Shown: positions 44,504 to 57,900, counted from the first letter of the stretch. The stretch: DNA of 64,000 nucleotides from Emmonsiellopsis sp. PD_33 (GCA_032988165.1 JANTQF010000006.1:124001-188000); one strand, 5' to 3'. Made by a program: numbers and translations. The notes: generated by a model not told the origin, from the sequence alone.

Positions 44504-47449
44504 TTATTCACCAAGTAGCTTGTGCTCTGCAGAGATGATGGTGGTTTCAGGGCAGCTGATCCAGACAGTTCTTAGTTTCTTGAGTCTCTTGTCTTTAATG
44601 TTGTGCTGGAGTTGGTCTATGGCCTTGTTGACATCATCCTGAGTTATCCCAGGTGGGAAGATGTTCTTGTTGTTCTTCTGCCATTCATTCTGCAGCACTT
44701 CAATCTCCCATGTCTGGACACTATTATACCATTTGTTCATAGCTTTGTAGTGTTTATTGTAGATGCAGGTGAGATCTTGCTTCTGGGCAAGTTGCATTGC
44801 TTTCACCTTGTGTGAGAGGTCTTCAAGGGAACTAAAATTGTTGTTAAAATGGATAAACTATTCCTATAGATGACATCCTAGACTGTTACAAAACTCCCAT
44901 TCCAGGTAGTTTGCATGTAGGTGGATGAAGACAGGTTCATTATTGTTGTGTATCTCTGAGATGTCACCTGTCTTTTGATTTGTGATACAACATGGGGGGG
45001 TACTGTCCATCATCATCCCTATCATTGTTTTATGCAGAGTAGGTTCAACAAGTTGGGGTAATGCATCTAGAGCATTTCCTTTGATGTTCCATCTGTGTTG
45101 AGGGCTCAGCCATATTTTTAGTTCAGAGAAATGTAGGGTGTTACCTGCTTTGAACATCACAGGAGGCTAGTTTTCTTTCTGCTTGTTATGTCTGCATTGG
45201 GATTCCTTCTTGAACAGTATGTCCTATTACTCATTGGTCCTATGGATGGTAGTTCCTAGTTCATTCATCTGCATTTTCTGTCTGACTAGTGTGGTGAGGA
45301 GCTTTAGATTTGCTGATTATATCTTATCCATGAATAGCTTGCTTTCTGTAATAATGATAGCTGCTAGCTTCTTAGCCTCTGTAGCATCTATTCCCCCTTC
45401 TTTGTGTAATTTATTAAATACTGGTTTGAAATCCAGGGCATTATCCTCATCTTGCTGTAGGGAGATTCCACTGTTACTATGATCATCTTCATCCCTACTC
45501 TGAGTGTCTTCATTATTAGTAGTTTCTCCAGTCCCTTCATCATTGATGTCTGCCATTTCTTGATTGTTGTCCATAAATGGATCATCCTCTTCATGTTCAT
45601 TTTTATCTTCCTCTGAGTCTGATTCAGGTGGGAGTGAGGGTAGAGGTGCCTTGTTCCAGACCTAATGTCTCTTCTGCTGGCACTGGGATGATTCTGACAT
45701 GGGTTGTTGCTGTTGGACTTTAGCTTTTATGCTCTTTGGGGTCTCCAGGGTGATAGCCTTCTTTTTCTGTCCTGCCATTTTGTCTCTATAGTGCACAATC
45801 TCTGTCTCCATTCCATATCTGGTCAATCTGAGGTAGTCAATGACTTCTTTGGTAGTTATGGCAAAACTATTCCATCTGAGAGCTTGTATGCATCACTGTT
45901 GGTACTTGTCTTGAATTCTGAACTCTATTGGATCTGAATTGCTATTTAGTAGCTCACATCTGGCTTTGGGGATTCTTGGGCTGTCACAATTATGATGGAA
46001 CTTCTTGATGGGAAGGTTAGAGTATAGTGTCTTAACTATTTGTCTCACACAGGTGCCTTCTGCTTCTCTCCTAGCATCTATGATATGGTTTTGTATGTCT
46101 TCATTGGTTATTCTGAAGTCATGTGTAGTTGCCTGGCAGGAGGAGGAGGAGTATGTTGGAGCTGATGTGTTTGTTCCTATTTGATGCTATAGCTCTGACT
46201 TGGTCCTGTATCTTGAGAGGTCTGCAGTGTCAATGTAGCTTTTGGTCATTCTGCCTCTACCTGTGTGTGAAACACATACCCTCTCCCTTTGGGGGGAGTG
46301 CTTTATGCCAAACTCTGAGGGGTCTGTATCACTATCTGGTGCTTCCTGGCCTGGTGATAGTGGATGTCAGCTGCAGTTGTGTGTGGTTTGTGGTAGTTTG
46401 TATTCAGGGTAAATGACTTTGATTATTTACTGTGTACATTTATCTTCAAGTTCATTGAGGATGTCCTTCACAAGGTATTGGGCAAATCAACTTGTTATTT
46501 CAAAGAGGGATGATTCTGTGTAGCAGTGGATGTTCCCTGGTGTCACACTTATGTTATCATTGAGTATCAGGTATTATGCTGTTTGTCTGGTCTCTACATC
46601 TTTATTAAAGTAATGTTTTCCTGCTTCAGTTTTGTGTTTGTAGTATTTGTTGTTGAAGTCATAGTATGGATTTTCCAGGTATGATGGTAGGTTATCTGGG
46701 TTCAGATTAAATGGCAACACTTCATTCATGTACTTTGGCAGGGTGGAGCATGGCTGTGTGTAGAGTTCTTAGTTGCTTGCCTTTCATGTGTCAGGGTATA
46801 TGGTGTCTAGGATTATTTCAATGGTGATGTTTGTATGGCAGTGGATATATCATACTCATGTTTGCTGGCTATCATCAATATTGTATTGTGAGAATTGTCT
46901 AATGAGGCTGTATGATGTGGAGGGTCCATGGCAACTCAATCCATATAGTGCATCAACCAGGTGTCCTATTAATCCCAGGTCATTATATCTGTGGCTGCAG
47001 TGGTGTATTTGTATTGCAGTCTCACATTGATCTATATGCTTTTCTATTTGACATTTTTCTTCATCAGAGGCTTGGTAGTATGCTAGTGAGGCCAGTTTGC
47101 AGTAGGGATGCCATAGATCCTCAGGGAGTGATGAGTTATCATCACTGAGTACTGAGAATTCTCATCTGGCTGCCATCATGTAGGGTATGGGAACTCCATG
47201 GCATCTATTGTATAGATTACAGAGGATGTAAGAGGTGAGGAGGTTGTTAATATCATTATGTGAAGTGTTACTATAGTGAATGAATAGGGGCTTTGAACAT
47301 CACATGCCAGATGGTCCATTGTTATGGTGACATAGTTGTAGTGTAGCTGTTGAATATTATGCAGACATACTGTCACTATGGAGTGTCCATACATCTATAT
47401 ATGCATGCACTTATCAGAGATATTTCACTTTCTTTGTTTTTTTCAACAT
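44504..47449 (-). pseudogene. E1 third ORF (ORF3) between pol and 3' LTR, unknown protein
   Basis: One frame of 982 codons, including the final stop, from an ATG at 47449 to 44504, interrupted by about 20 stops of the transition type. The pol stop is at 47452-47454, so pol and ORF3 are arranged TAA-AG-ATG. The N-terminus is Lys-rich (MLKKTKKVKYL). The middle has ordered blocks such as CHGVPIPYMMAAR, IQIHHCSHRYNDLGLIGHLV, PFNLNPDNLPSYLENPYYDF, and FAQYLVKDILNELEDKC. Then DYLRLTRYGMETEIVHYRDK, an acidic region near 45650-45400 (ESDSEEDKNEHEEDD), and a charged helical C-terminus (DDVNKAIDQLQHNIKDKRL). No signal peptide or membrane segment is evident, so it does not look like an envelope. Family not recognised. 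Confidence 0.7.
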
Positions 47450-47451
47450 CT

Positions 47452-50400
47452 TTACTTCTTAGAAGCTTTGGCAGGGTGTGCTCTTTCATAGTTCTGAATG
47501 AGCTCCTTTAATCCTTTGGCATCCTCCTTATTTATCCACTGATCATCCTTCACAGCATATTCTTTTCATCTGACTAGGTACTGGGTCTTTCCACATGAAA
47601 GTCATTTATCTATGATTTTTTCTACTTCATAGATGGATTTTCCATTGTCACCTGCTGATTGTACTGGTAGCAGCTTGGAATGTTCACATCCATATGGATC
47701 CTTCACTTGTGGGAGTAGCTTCAGCATAGCTACACTGACAACTGGATGAATCCACATTATATATGGTAGTTCCAATCTGTATGTAAGAGACCCAATACAC
47801 TCAAGTACTCTAAAGGGACTCACAAACTGATTATTGTATTTTCATGTTATTTTTGTTGCTAGTATCTCATAGCTGTGGTGTAGGCAAAGAAGGGCCCTGT
47901 CCCCAACCTGAAAGTTCCTTTATTAGTGTCACTAATCATAGTAGTCTTTAGCAATTATTGCTGCTTCATCCAGTGCTAGGGTAATGTCTCATCTCACACT
48001 GAAGGCTTGCATTTGTGGTATTATCATGAGTGCTGTGATTGGTGAGTTTACTGGCATTCCATATATAGCCTTATGGGCTAAGTGTCCTGTTGAGGTGAAT
48101 TTCACCACATTGAGATGAAAGGCAATCATTGGTAGTTCCTGCAGCCAGTTGTGAGGATTTTCCATTGCCATGATAGTGTGTTATAAGGCAATTTGTATGG
48201 TCTAGTTTGTTCTCTCACTCTGCCCATCTGTCTGTGGGTGGTATGCAGTGGAGTAGAGAAGCTTGATGTCCAGATGCTTGAAGAGACTTTACCAGAGATC
48301 ACTGAGAAACTTGGGATCTCTATCTGAAATAATCTTGTGTGGGATTCCCCAGTCAGCCAGCAGTAGATGGTTAAGTAGGGCCTTCACCCAATCCTCTGCA
48401 TTGTAGTTGAATCATCCAGGGATGATTGTGACCTATTTGAAGAACTTGCATGTAACAGACATTACTGCATCACATTCACCATCTGGTAATGCTAGTATGA
48501 AGTCAATGATTACTGTGTCATGTGGTACATCTATGGTCTGTATGGGTTGGTACTGTCTGTGAGGCTTATGCTGCAGTGTTTGGTTGACCTGACAGCTTGG
48601 GTAGTGTCCAATATATTTTTGCAGCTCTGTTGTGCAGTGGCATATCACCATATCCTGCAGATTTCCCAAGGTCCAATTGAATCCTAGGTGGTTGGAGGTG
48701 TGGGCTAGGTCAAAGATCTCTTTGTGCAGGGCTCTTGAAATTACCAGGCATCTTGTGCCATTATGCATGTGGTACAGGATGCCATCAGCAAGCTCATATG
48801 GGAGCTTTGATGGTTCCTTGGCTACATTGTTCCTCTTGAGAACCTTCATGACATGGGACAGTTTAGAGTCCCTGGAATATCCATCCCTGAGGCATCTCCA
48901 GAAATCATCAGACATCTCAACTAGGGTCTCCATGTAGTGGCTGTCAGTAGTGACATCACTATCTTCTTTCACATGGGTGAGGTATGCATCCTGTATTTCC
49001 TCCAGTGGTTCATCCACATCCATCACTGCCTTGTTTGTACTGGGTAGATGAGACAGTGTGTCCAGTACAAGATGAAGGTGTCCTGGCTTATAGATTACCT
49101 TGATTCAAAACTGCTGTAGGTAGGCTCCAGCCTGGACCAACCATAGATTTTGTCAGTCCATTGCTGTCATTTTGAGGTGGGTTGCTTTGATAATGCCCAG
49201 TATGGGTTTGTGGTCTGTATATATGACAGTCATGTTGGTGGACACCTCCATAAGGTGATGCACCTTGTGTATGGCCCATATAAAACAGACAATCTCTAAT
49301 TCCATGGGCCAGTAGCACTGTTCTACTGGGGTCAATATCTTGCTGAGGAATAAAATTGGCTCAACTAGTTCTTATAATGGAGATACTATGTAGTCCCTTG
49401 TCTTCAGGGCTGGCCATGAGTTCTTAATGTGGAACAGCATGACATCATAGCTGCATTCTATGAATGCATCAACATTCATGAACAGTGTGCACAGGTGGTC
49501 TGCATGCACAAGAAAGGGTTAGATTCTAAAGACATTTTAGATGTCCTTGAATGCTGCCATCTCCTTGGAAGTTCCATCTACTTTTATTGTGGCCATGTAA
49601 GTGTTATGCTTGGCACCCTTTGATGGTCCTTCCTTCAGCAACTCTGTCTTCCTCTTCTGTAGTGGGTCTGCATGATGAGTGTACCAAGGGACATACTGGC
49701 ATAGCCAGCTTGTCAGGCCCAGATATTTCTCCAAATGTGTTAATTTCACTAGGAATTTGATGTCCACCAGAGCTTTTAACTTCTCTTTGTTGACAGATAA
49801 GCCTAGCCTGGAGACATGTTGACCTAGGAGACACACTAAGGGAAATCTGATATATATCTTTTTTGAGTTAAGAATGATGCTGAGTTCATGTAGATGTTGG
49901 AAGAGTTTGTGCAGGTAGATGACATGGTGATTCTATGTTCCTGAATGAGCAACTAAGTTGTCAATATACACACATACAAATTCCTTTAGGTCTGTGAGGT
50001 GTCTGTCTATCTGCCATTGAATGTAAGGTACTGAGTTTATATACCCTATTATAGTAATATTGAATACTTCTTGTCCCTGGTGTGTCACCACTGCCATTTT
50101 GGTCTGGTCATCTGGGTGCAATCATTAGTGGTAGAAAAAACTCATGGCATCTCCAACTGTTATAAACTTGACTCCTTTTAAGCCATGGAGGATGTCTGAT
50201 TGTAGCAGGGCAGGATAAACATCCAGTTTGGTTGCTTTATTAAGTGTGTGCAGGTCCACTATGACTTGTCCCTTTCTCACAGGTTTTCCTTTGTGATATG
50301 TTGTCCACCATATGACAAATACTAGATAAGCTGAGCAGGTATGTGTCCTTGCTCAGCTCATTCTTCCTTGCATGTGTAGCTTATTGAATGTGTCATCTAT

Positions 50401-52918
50401 GCACTTGCAGTCCTCTGGACCCACTGGATATATTTTCACTGTCTGAGGCAGTGTTGCATCCTTTTTGAGAGGGACATGCATCCATTTGTCCTGTGAAATA
50501 TCCACAAACCCACCATGGTCTGTAAATATATCTTTGAATTCCATAACCAGGTCTGTGAATATTCTCTTCATCTCTTCATCCTTATAATATATTGTAACAC
50601 CATTGGGTAGGGTGATCTCATTCTATCCATTTTGGATAACCTTCAGTTGACTGTCCCTTCATGGAGGTTCTGTGGTCACTAGTGTCACAGCCTCATCTGC
50701 AATATGATATCCATCAGTGAATTCCAGCTCTTGTAGGGATCCCAGCCTTGTGCATCTCACCAGTTTTACTGGTTTGTCTGTGTTGTTCCTTGCTTGCATG
50801 AATGGCAGTGTGTGGTCAAGTACATGAACATGGAATGTGAGCTGTGTATTTGATGGCTTGAATAGGTAATCTCTATCATCTGGTAGGGTCTCCTTACCAT
50901 GAATGCAAATTGGAATCTTTACCTCTACTCTTGGTGGCATGGTTACTCCAGCAGCTGTGTACAATGAATGGTGATTCTGGTGGTTCAGCTTTGAAGCTAA
51001 TATGAGCTTGATGGTAGCTTCTTGGCATCTTGTGAGCTGAGTGACTTTATTGGGGAAGTCTAAGATGATTTCTTCTGGCCCAAAGTTGTCAACTCCCAGT
51101 AATAGTTTAGCTTGTAGGTTGTCAACAATGTGCACCTCAATGAATAGACATGTGATGATGGACTTTCCATCTAGGAGCATTGTGGGTAGGTGCAAAGGGA
51201 TGGTGACTATCTCCAATGACACAGATCCTTTACCAATTCCCTGGACTGTAACTGGCTTTGACTGGATTATCTTGACATTTAGGTCTTGATTTAGAAGTCA
51301 TTCCCTGTCTACCAAAGTCATAGTGCAGCCTGAATCTAGATATATATCATCCCCCTTGTCTGGTTTCTCCATGAACACTTTTACTGTCATATAGTGCCAA
51401 AAGTGGAATGAGAGGCCATCTGATGAGTATGCCTGTAGGCATTTTGATGATACAACTGGTAGAGAAGCATCAACATGTCAGACTACTGACTCATCATTCT
51501 CTTCATGGTATTCAGCAATGTGGTCATGCAGTTAGTTGTTCAAGGCAAAGGTGACATCATAATTGTGACAGTCATAGGCATCATAGTCATCATTAAAGCC
51601 TAAGTATCCTTCAGCTTCATCAGGATGTCCATCATCACAGTCATCATCTTGATAGCTATCATATTGGTCATTATGCTGAGCATCACAGTCATCTTCATCT
51701 TTTATTTCATCTGCCCAGTTGACCCTCACTTCTTTACAATAATCCTCATACTGACAGTTATCATACCAATGCAGGGGTGCAGAGTTTCCATAATAAGGTC
51801 AATAATTGTTATTATAATTATTGTTGTGGTTGTTATTTCAATAGTTGTTATTATTGTGGTCTCCTTCATACTTGCAGTTCTGGTTGTAGGGTTGGTGTGG
51901 TGTACCCAGTGGTTCATGGTTGGGATTTCCATTATCCACATGATTGTCCTGCCAGTTGTAAGCATTGTTCTTCTGGTGATTATCTAGGCCATCCTGGGTT
52001 CTTGGCTGGTAGCTGCAATAAGATTGTGTATTTCTTGAGTGATTATTATACTCATGATACTGTAGTCAGTATTTATCCTTCTAGTTGGCTAACTTCTTCA
52101 CTAGCTGAGTGACAAACTTCTCAATGGTAGTTCTAGGGTCAGGTTCATCAATCATGAGATGTAAGGATAGATCAAGGTGCTTCTAAATGTGGAGCATAAG
52201 GATGTCCTCATTGTCAGAATGTTCATAATACTTTGCAGTATGTACCAGTTCTGTAGTAAAAGTGGCTACAGACTTTCCATTCCTCACATCCTGTATGATG
52301 TAGAACATTTTCTTGAATTTTACTAGAGACTTACTTGGGGGCATGTGGAAACATGTTTCTAATGCCTTACATATCTGGGTTGTACTGTCTGGGTGATTCA
52401 ACAGGCTGTAGTGAGTAATATCACTGATTTCCAAGATCCACCAGGTGTTAGCAGCTCCATAGAAATAGATCAGTAGGTCCTGTTTTATGATCATAGCATT
52501 CTGAGATTGGGCTGCCACTTATACTCAGGCTGTGAAGCTAAATACATTGCAGTAGTAAGTCTTACCATTCTTGTCCCATATATCATTCATGCCCATGGAG
52601 TCTGGCCAGAATATACTAATATTAGTAATCTTTTATGAAGCATTCTCAGTGTATGGGGTGTAGTCAGTGGAGTTTCCATCAGTGTCCTGACTCTGCTGCA
52701 TCACCATTGGACTAGGGTTGTGAACTGGGGTTCTCAGCAGGTTCAGGTCTGGCATTGGCTGGCAGCCATTAGAGTCTGGAGTTGGCTGGTGGCTGTTGGG
52801 GTCAGGGCTGTTGTTCTGGTTGCTAATGCCTAACTTGTGTAGAGTCTCTTTGATCATTTGGGCAATGGTGTGCATTTACCTGGTGAAGAGTTCATTGCCA
52901 TTCTGTGTGGCTAGGGGG
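47452..52918 (-). pseudogene. E1 gag-pol polyprotein (main part)
   Basis: Continuous frame from gag to pol. Gag capsid region near 52518-52183, then an Asn/Tyr-rich stretch (NNNYNNNY near 51810) and an acidic stretch (DDDCDDGHPDEAEG). Protease DSGCTMTLVD near 51336. RT: DLHTLNKATKLDVYPALLQS, DAMSFFYH, TVLVTHQGQEVFN-like VVTHQGQEVFNITIIGYIN, and YIDN near 49966 in place of YVDD. RNase H YWPMELEIVCFIWAIHK and VIYTDHKPILGI. Integrase H2C2 near 48640-48560, IIDFILALP, SDRDPKFLSD near 48340, HPQTDGQSERTN. Chromodomain IYEVEKIIDK ... TQYLVR-KEY at 47630-47500. Joined to 60335-60378, it totals 1,836 codons plus stop. Confidence 0.88.
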
Positions 52919-52923
52919 ATCAA
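52919..52923. repeat. E2 target-site duplication, left copy
   Basis: ATCAA at 52919-52923 and again at 60335-60339. Removing E2 plus one copy restores the E1 gag frame exactly, which confirms both boundaries. Confidence 0.95.
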
Positions 52924-53220
52924 TGTGAGGGCGTAGGCCAAATAGACGATGTGAGGAGCTCAATAGGAGGAATAGATTGGATATAGATATAGCTAAGGTT
53001 GAAGGTAGGGTACCTGAAGGAAAGTAGCTAATTGCTGAGGTTTCTATATGTAGGAACCTCAGCAAAGGTATATATACAATTGTGTGATAACATAAGAAAT
53101 GACTAAGCAAGGAGTGAGCATGGGGCATTGACATAAGAGATGGATACACTCCAGGCGCATAGTGTAGTTGATATGCACTAGGCGCGGCGATGATAAGGAG
53201 GTGCGCGCTTGCACATGACA
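52924..53220 (-). repeat. E2 3' LTR
   Basis: 297 bp, TGTGAGGGCGTAGG to GCACATGACA on the plus strand. 97.3% identical to the 5' LTR by direct count (eight differences). Confidence 0.96.
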
Positions 53221-53238
53221 ATTGCCCCCCCTTTTCTT
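53221..53238 (-). other. E2 polypurine tract
   Basis: Minus strand AAGAAAAGGGGGGGCAAT directly before the 3' LTR start TGTCATG. Expected primer site for plus-strand DNA synthesis. Confidence 0.85.
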
Positions 53239-54918
53239 ATATCACTGTCCTCAGCAATTTGGCGTCATTGTGCTCGTGGGTAGTAGCCTCTTTTGGAGGT
53301 AGCATGGAGTGGTGTAGGTCAGTTTCATAGTGTCATCCAGATGCATAAGCCCCGGGATGTCTTATTTATGTCGGCTGAGCTCGGGGCGTCTTGTGTATAC
53401 ACTGTGAGGCAGTTGCGAGTTGTGCATGTCTGCATAAGCTGCAGGCAGGTTGTGCAAGCACGTTGTTGCTAGGGGTGTGTTGTGCAAATGCTTTGTTGTC
53501 TGGGGCTCCAGGGGAATCCCAATTTGAGTGTTGTGTCAATTCATTGCTATGGGGGAGTGCAAGAAGCACACTTCTTCAAGCCAGAGTCTCTCCCACTTTT
53601 TCTTCTTCTGCAACCCTCAAAACGCTCCTTGTGTCCAGAAGCCTGCTGCTGCCCACACTGTTTTGTTGCTTTTTTTGATCATTTCTTTGTCAATACCAAC
53701 CCCTGCACCATGTTGTCTGCGCCTGCACCTTCTTCTTGTGCCACCAAGCATGCTGCATCCCATGCCGCTGCAGCCCAACATCAGGTCCACCACCAGCCTG
53801 ATTTCACATAAGTCTTTCGAGCTGACAGTGCACGTGACTGGGGAAATGTGCTGACAGCTTACATAGCTGGATTCCCTGCACTCACTGTCTTGGGCAGCAG
53901 AAACAGGTGTCCATGGACCCCACCAAGTGGTGTTGCCTGGCCCCAGGTGCCCACGTCTGTTGTGCACCTTGTGTGCGCATGCGCAAGCCTTGTGTGCCAG
54001 TAAGTCCAAGCGCGGAGCAGTTTTTTCCATGTCATATGTCCCCCAAGCTTAAATCAAAAGGCTAACTGCATGATTAGCTCCCCACCTCCCCTGAACTTGA
54101 CCATCTGATGGCACTTCAAGCGCATATATACCTGTCTCAGGAGCTGGGCCTTCCTCAGGAGGAAGAGAAGGAGGAACTCCAGCAGCTGGTGAAACAGCTG
54201 TTGGCTCCCTGTGAGGAGGCACATTGTGAGCAAGCTTGTGACACTGCTCTTGTGGGAGGGGAGTTGCACTGCTGCTGCAAGGCAATGTCTCTTGCCTCTG
54301 AGGCCCTGGAGGATGAGGAAGAGGAGGAGGAGAAGTGGAGGGAGGATGAGGAGGAGGAGGAGGAGGATTTGAGCAATGGGTGGAGCAGTGAGTGCATGGC
54401 ACGCAACTCTGTGAGCCTGGAGCTTGGGGAGGTTGGGACCCTGCAGCCCCTTGTGGGGGTTGTTATTCCTGTGGGGGGTGGGGATGATGGGGAGGTTTGG
54501 GGGGGGATTGAGGAGGAGGAGGAGGAGTTTGAAGGGTTTTCAGACTGAGTCCTTGTTTGTGGTGTGCCACCGGGGCGTTTCCTTTGTCATTTTGGGCATC
54601 TGGAGCAGTGGAGTTGGGTCTGCTGTTTCATGAGACAGGAGGTGGGCTTGCCTTAATTGTGGAATGGGCCTCCTGTTGTGGGCAAGTTGCTGAGTGCGCA
54701 AGAGGTATGGGAGTGTGTGTGTGGAGCACCTAGTTAGCATTTCCTTTTCTTTTTGAATCCAAGAAGGCCTATGGGTGGATTCCATGATTTGAAACTTTGC
54801 TGTCCATTTCCCTTGGTGCTTTCTGGCAGTGTGGTGAGTTCCAAGCTCATTGTGCACTAAAATTCGCACACAGGTCTTCTCAGATGCAGAAAATGAGCCC
54901 AGATCTTGTCAGATGCTT
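53239..54918. other. E2 post-pol region, CpG-containing, function unknown
   Basis: 1,680 bases between the pol stop and the purine tract, longer than a normal 3' untranslated region. It is the least AT-rich stretch of the window, with GGA/GAG repeats near 54300-54370. Several frames are open on both strands; the best candidate is the plus-strand acidic frame at 54108-54548. The region may be an accessory segment, a captured sequence, or long non-coding RNA sequence. Confidence 0.5.
54108..54548 (+). CDS. Antisense acidic ORF in E2 (hypothetical)
   Basis: An uninterrupted 146-codon frame opposite in direction to gag and pol. Begins MALQAHIYLSQELGLPQEEE, has a heptad-like LQQLVKQLLA segment, a Cys cluster (CEEAHCEQACD, HCCCKA), two Glu runs (DEEEEEEKWREDEEEEEED) and a final Glu-rich tail. 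An in-frame stop lies 12 codons upstream. No family recognised. The complementary strand is open too (a Pro-rich 117-codon frame), an expected by-product of GAG/GGA repeats, so coding status is unproven. Confidence 0.3.
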   Translation: MALQAHIYLSQELGLPQEEEKEELQQLVKQLLAPCEEAHCEQACDTALVGGELHCCCKAMSLASEALEDEEEEEEKWREDEEEEEEDLSNGWSSECMARNSVSLELGEVGTLQPLVGVVIPVGGGDDGEVWGGIEEEEEEFEGFSD

Positions 54919-57900
54919 CTATCCCCACCGTGGGCGCTTTCTGGTGGTTTGATTTTCTTGCTGCTGAGCTTCTTGTTCTTGAAATATCTTAAATGCTTCT
55001 GTGGTGTTGATATTTTCCTCTGGTTCTCAAGTGTCACCTGCAGGACCCCATCCAAGCCAGTGGACAAGATATTCATTCCCTTTTCACTTTGTCTTCCTAG
55101 TTTTTAATATTGCCTCAACCTTGTATTCCTCTTCTCCATCAACAAGGTCTGGGCCTGGTTCCAGTAAGGCTCCATCCCGGCGAATATACTTCTCAAGCAG
55201 GGAGATGTGAAAAACAGGGTGTATACTGCAAAAAGATGGGGGTATTTCAAGGTGGTAGGCTTGAGAGCCAATTCTCTGGAGAATTTTGAATGGTCCAACA
55301 TACTTGTGATCAAGTTTTCATACAGGTTGAATCATTTGAAGGTTCTTTGCATTGAGGGTGACATACTCTCCCACATCAAAGGACTTAGGAAGGTGTTTCG
55401 AATCATAGTAGGCTTTTTGTGCATCTCGCGCTTTTTGTAGGTTGACTTCGAGCTCGGAGCGCGCCTCAGCCATTCGTTTTAGCCAATCCATGGCATGAGT
55501 GGCCACGGGTTGAGGCGCATGGTTGACATTAATCTGGAGCTCCGGGCGGTATCCCATGAGCACTTCTGCGGGTACTTGACCAGTGGAACTGTGTCAGGAG
55601 GAGTTATAGACAAATTGCACTAATGGAAGCCACCTTGTCCAGTCATCTTGATGGAAATTAACAAAACAGCAGAGGTAGTGCTCTAGAGTTTGGTTCTGGT
55701 GTTCTGTCTGACCATCTGTTTGGGGGTGAAAGGCTGTGGAAAGTTTGTGTCAGGCGCCAATGACATAGCAGAAGGTTGACCAATATTGGCTTGTAAAAAG
55801 TGATCCCCAGTTGGAGATGTGGTGTTTTGGTACACCATAAGTGCAATAGAACTGGGCATATACGACTTTGGCTAGTTCTTCAGCAGTAATATCCTTCGTG
55901 CATGGGATATAGAGTGTGAATTTCATATAGATGTCACAAAGAACAAGTATGGCATCATGTGTCTGTCCAAGAAAGCTTGAAGCTGGAAGGCCAGTGATGA
56001 AGTCCATTGTAATAGATTCAAATGGTTGAGAGAGCATAGGTATGGTTCCCATTTCTCCAAAAGGTCTATGATGCTTAGGTTTGACATGCTGGCAAACATC
56101 ACAGGTTTGGACATAGTTTGAAACATCCTTGGAAAGTCCATACCAGAAGTATTTGTCTTGGATGCTTTCTATGGACCATTTGATACCAAAATGTCCCCCT
56201 TGAGGGTCATTGTGATTGGTATGGAGGATTTCATTGATGAGCACTTGGTCTTTAGGTATGTACACCCTACTATTAGCTTAGAGGATGTCATCTGTCTCCA
56301 GGGTCCATAGTATGCCTTCTTCTGCAAATGCCCCTTTTTCCTGCACCTGTGTCTTGATCTTTTGTGCCACAATGTCAAGGTTCTGCATGCACTGGAGCAG
56401 AGAGGTGAGGGACTCAGGAAGTTCAGAGTAGGCAGAGTCTGTAGCCATTGCCTTGTTGACAACAATACAGGGCATGTAGGGACAGCAGGCTGAGTGTGGG
56501 GCACTATCAATGTTGCTGGATGAGCATGGGGTGTCATCAGTGCTGTCAGATGAGCACACGGCGCACAGGTGAAGGGAAGGTGCAGATGGCAGCTTGATTG
56601 TTGAATGGGCATCTCACCCATTTGGTGGTGATGATTGAGCCTCTCACTCATTGTCATAGGTCTGAATGCAGTTTATAATAGGCGAAAGTTCTTTATGGGA
56701 GTCAAAGTCCCAGCCTAGTGCGACACCATGTCATAGCTTTTGTTGCAGGGTTGGTAAGAGGATCTCCCCATGGAATGCATCATTATAATCTGCACGGCAA
56801 CTCAGACCGTCTGTGGGGTTGTTTTTCCCTGGGTGGTGCAGTAAGACAAAATCATAAGCACTGAGTGCCTCTGCCCATCTGGCCTGACATCTGTTAAGTG
56901 CTTTAGTTGTCATAAAGTACTGTAGATTTGCATGATCAGACCAGACTTGCACTGGATACTGGCTTCCCTCCAGATAGTGTCTCCAGTGCTTGAAAGCTGC
57001 AATAATAGCTAAGAGCTCCTTGTCATGAGTATCATATTGTGTTTCAGCATCAATGAGCTTGCAAGACCAGTAAGCCACTGGGTGCCATAGGCTGTCATCT
57101 TGGAGCTGAGATATGATTGCAGCTACTGCATATGTTGAAGTGTCAGGCTCGATCTGGGTGCACCATGCAGGATCGAAATGCACTAGAAGTGGTGCTGAAG
57201 TGAAACACTTCTTAAGCTTGTGGAATGTGCTTTCAGTGTCCTTCATCCAGAGAAAAGTGGGTTTCTTCTTGCCTTTTTTCGTTCCTTTTGTTAGGTCGAA
57301 TAAGGCACCGGCGATGCGGGAATAGGCTTTGATGAAGTGCCTATAGAAGTTGGTGAATCCCAGGAAAGACTGTACTTCCTTAACAGATGTTGGTATGGGC
57401 CATTCTGCTATGGTGGCAATCCATTCTGGTTCCATTTCAACACCGTCTGGCCCTACAATGAAACCGAGAAAAGAGACCTTTTGGGTAGCAAACTTGCACT
57501 TGCTGCACTTCATGTATAGGTGGGCATGCTCCAAGTGCTTTAAGACCTGTTGAACATGTTCTTGGTGCTCCTCCATGTTGTTGGAATATATGAGGATATC
57601 ATCAAGGTAGACTACACAACATATGTCAAGGAGGTCGGAAAGAGCACTGTTGATGTATGCCTGGAAGGTAGCAGGAGCATTTGAGAGGCCCATGGGCATG
57701 ACCACAAATTCGAAATGGCCATACCAAGTGCGAAATGCAGTTTTCCAATGATCCCGGGGCGCAATTGGTATGCAGTAGTACACATCCCGCAGATCCATCT
57801 TGGTGAAAACCTTTGCACTGGATAGGCGGTCCAACATCTCACTAATAAGTGGTAGGGGGTACCAGTTCTTAATTGTGATACAGTTGAGGCCATGGTAGTT

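Noticed and set aside
46129..46416. Several plus-strand open frames in 44.6-47.1 kb
   Set aside because: They are shadows of E1 ORF3 on the minus strand, which gives a more protein-like reading in one continuous frame.
51625..51987. 120-codon Ile/Val-rich plus-strand frame, apparently transmembrane
   Set aside because: It is the complement of the Asn/Tyr/Asp-rich part of E1 gag (AAT/GAT-rich), so the hydrophobicity is an artefact.
54049..54402. Pro-rich minus-strand frame in E2
   Set aside because: It arises from the reverse complement of GAG/GGA repeats; not listed as a gene, though it competes with the antisense acidic frame.
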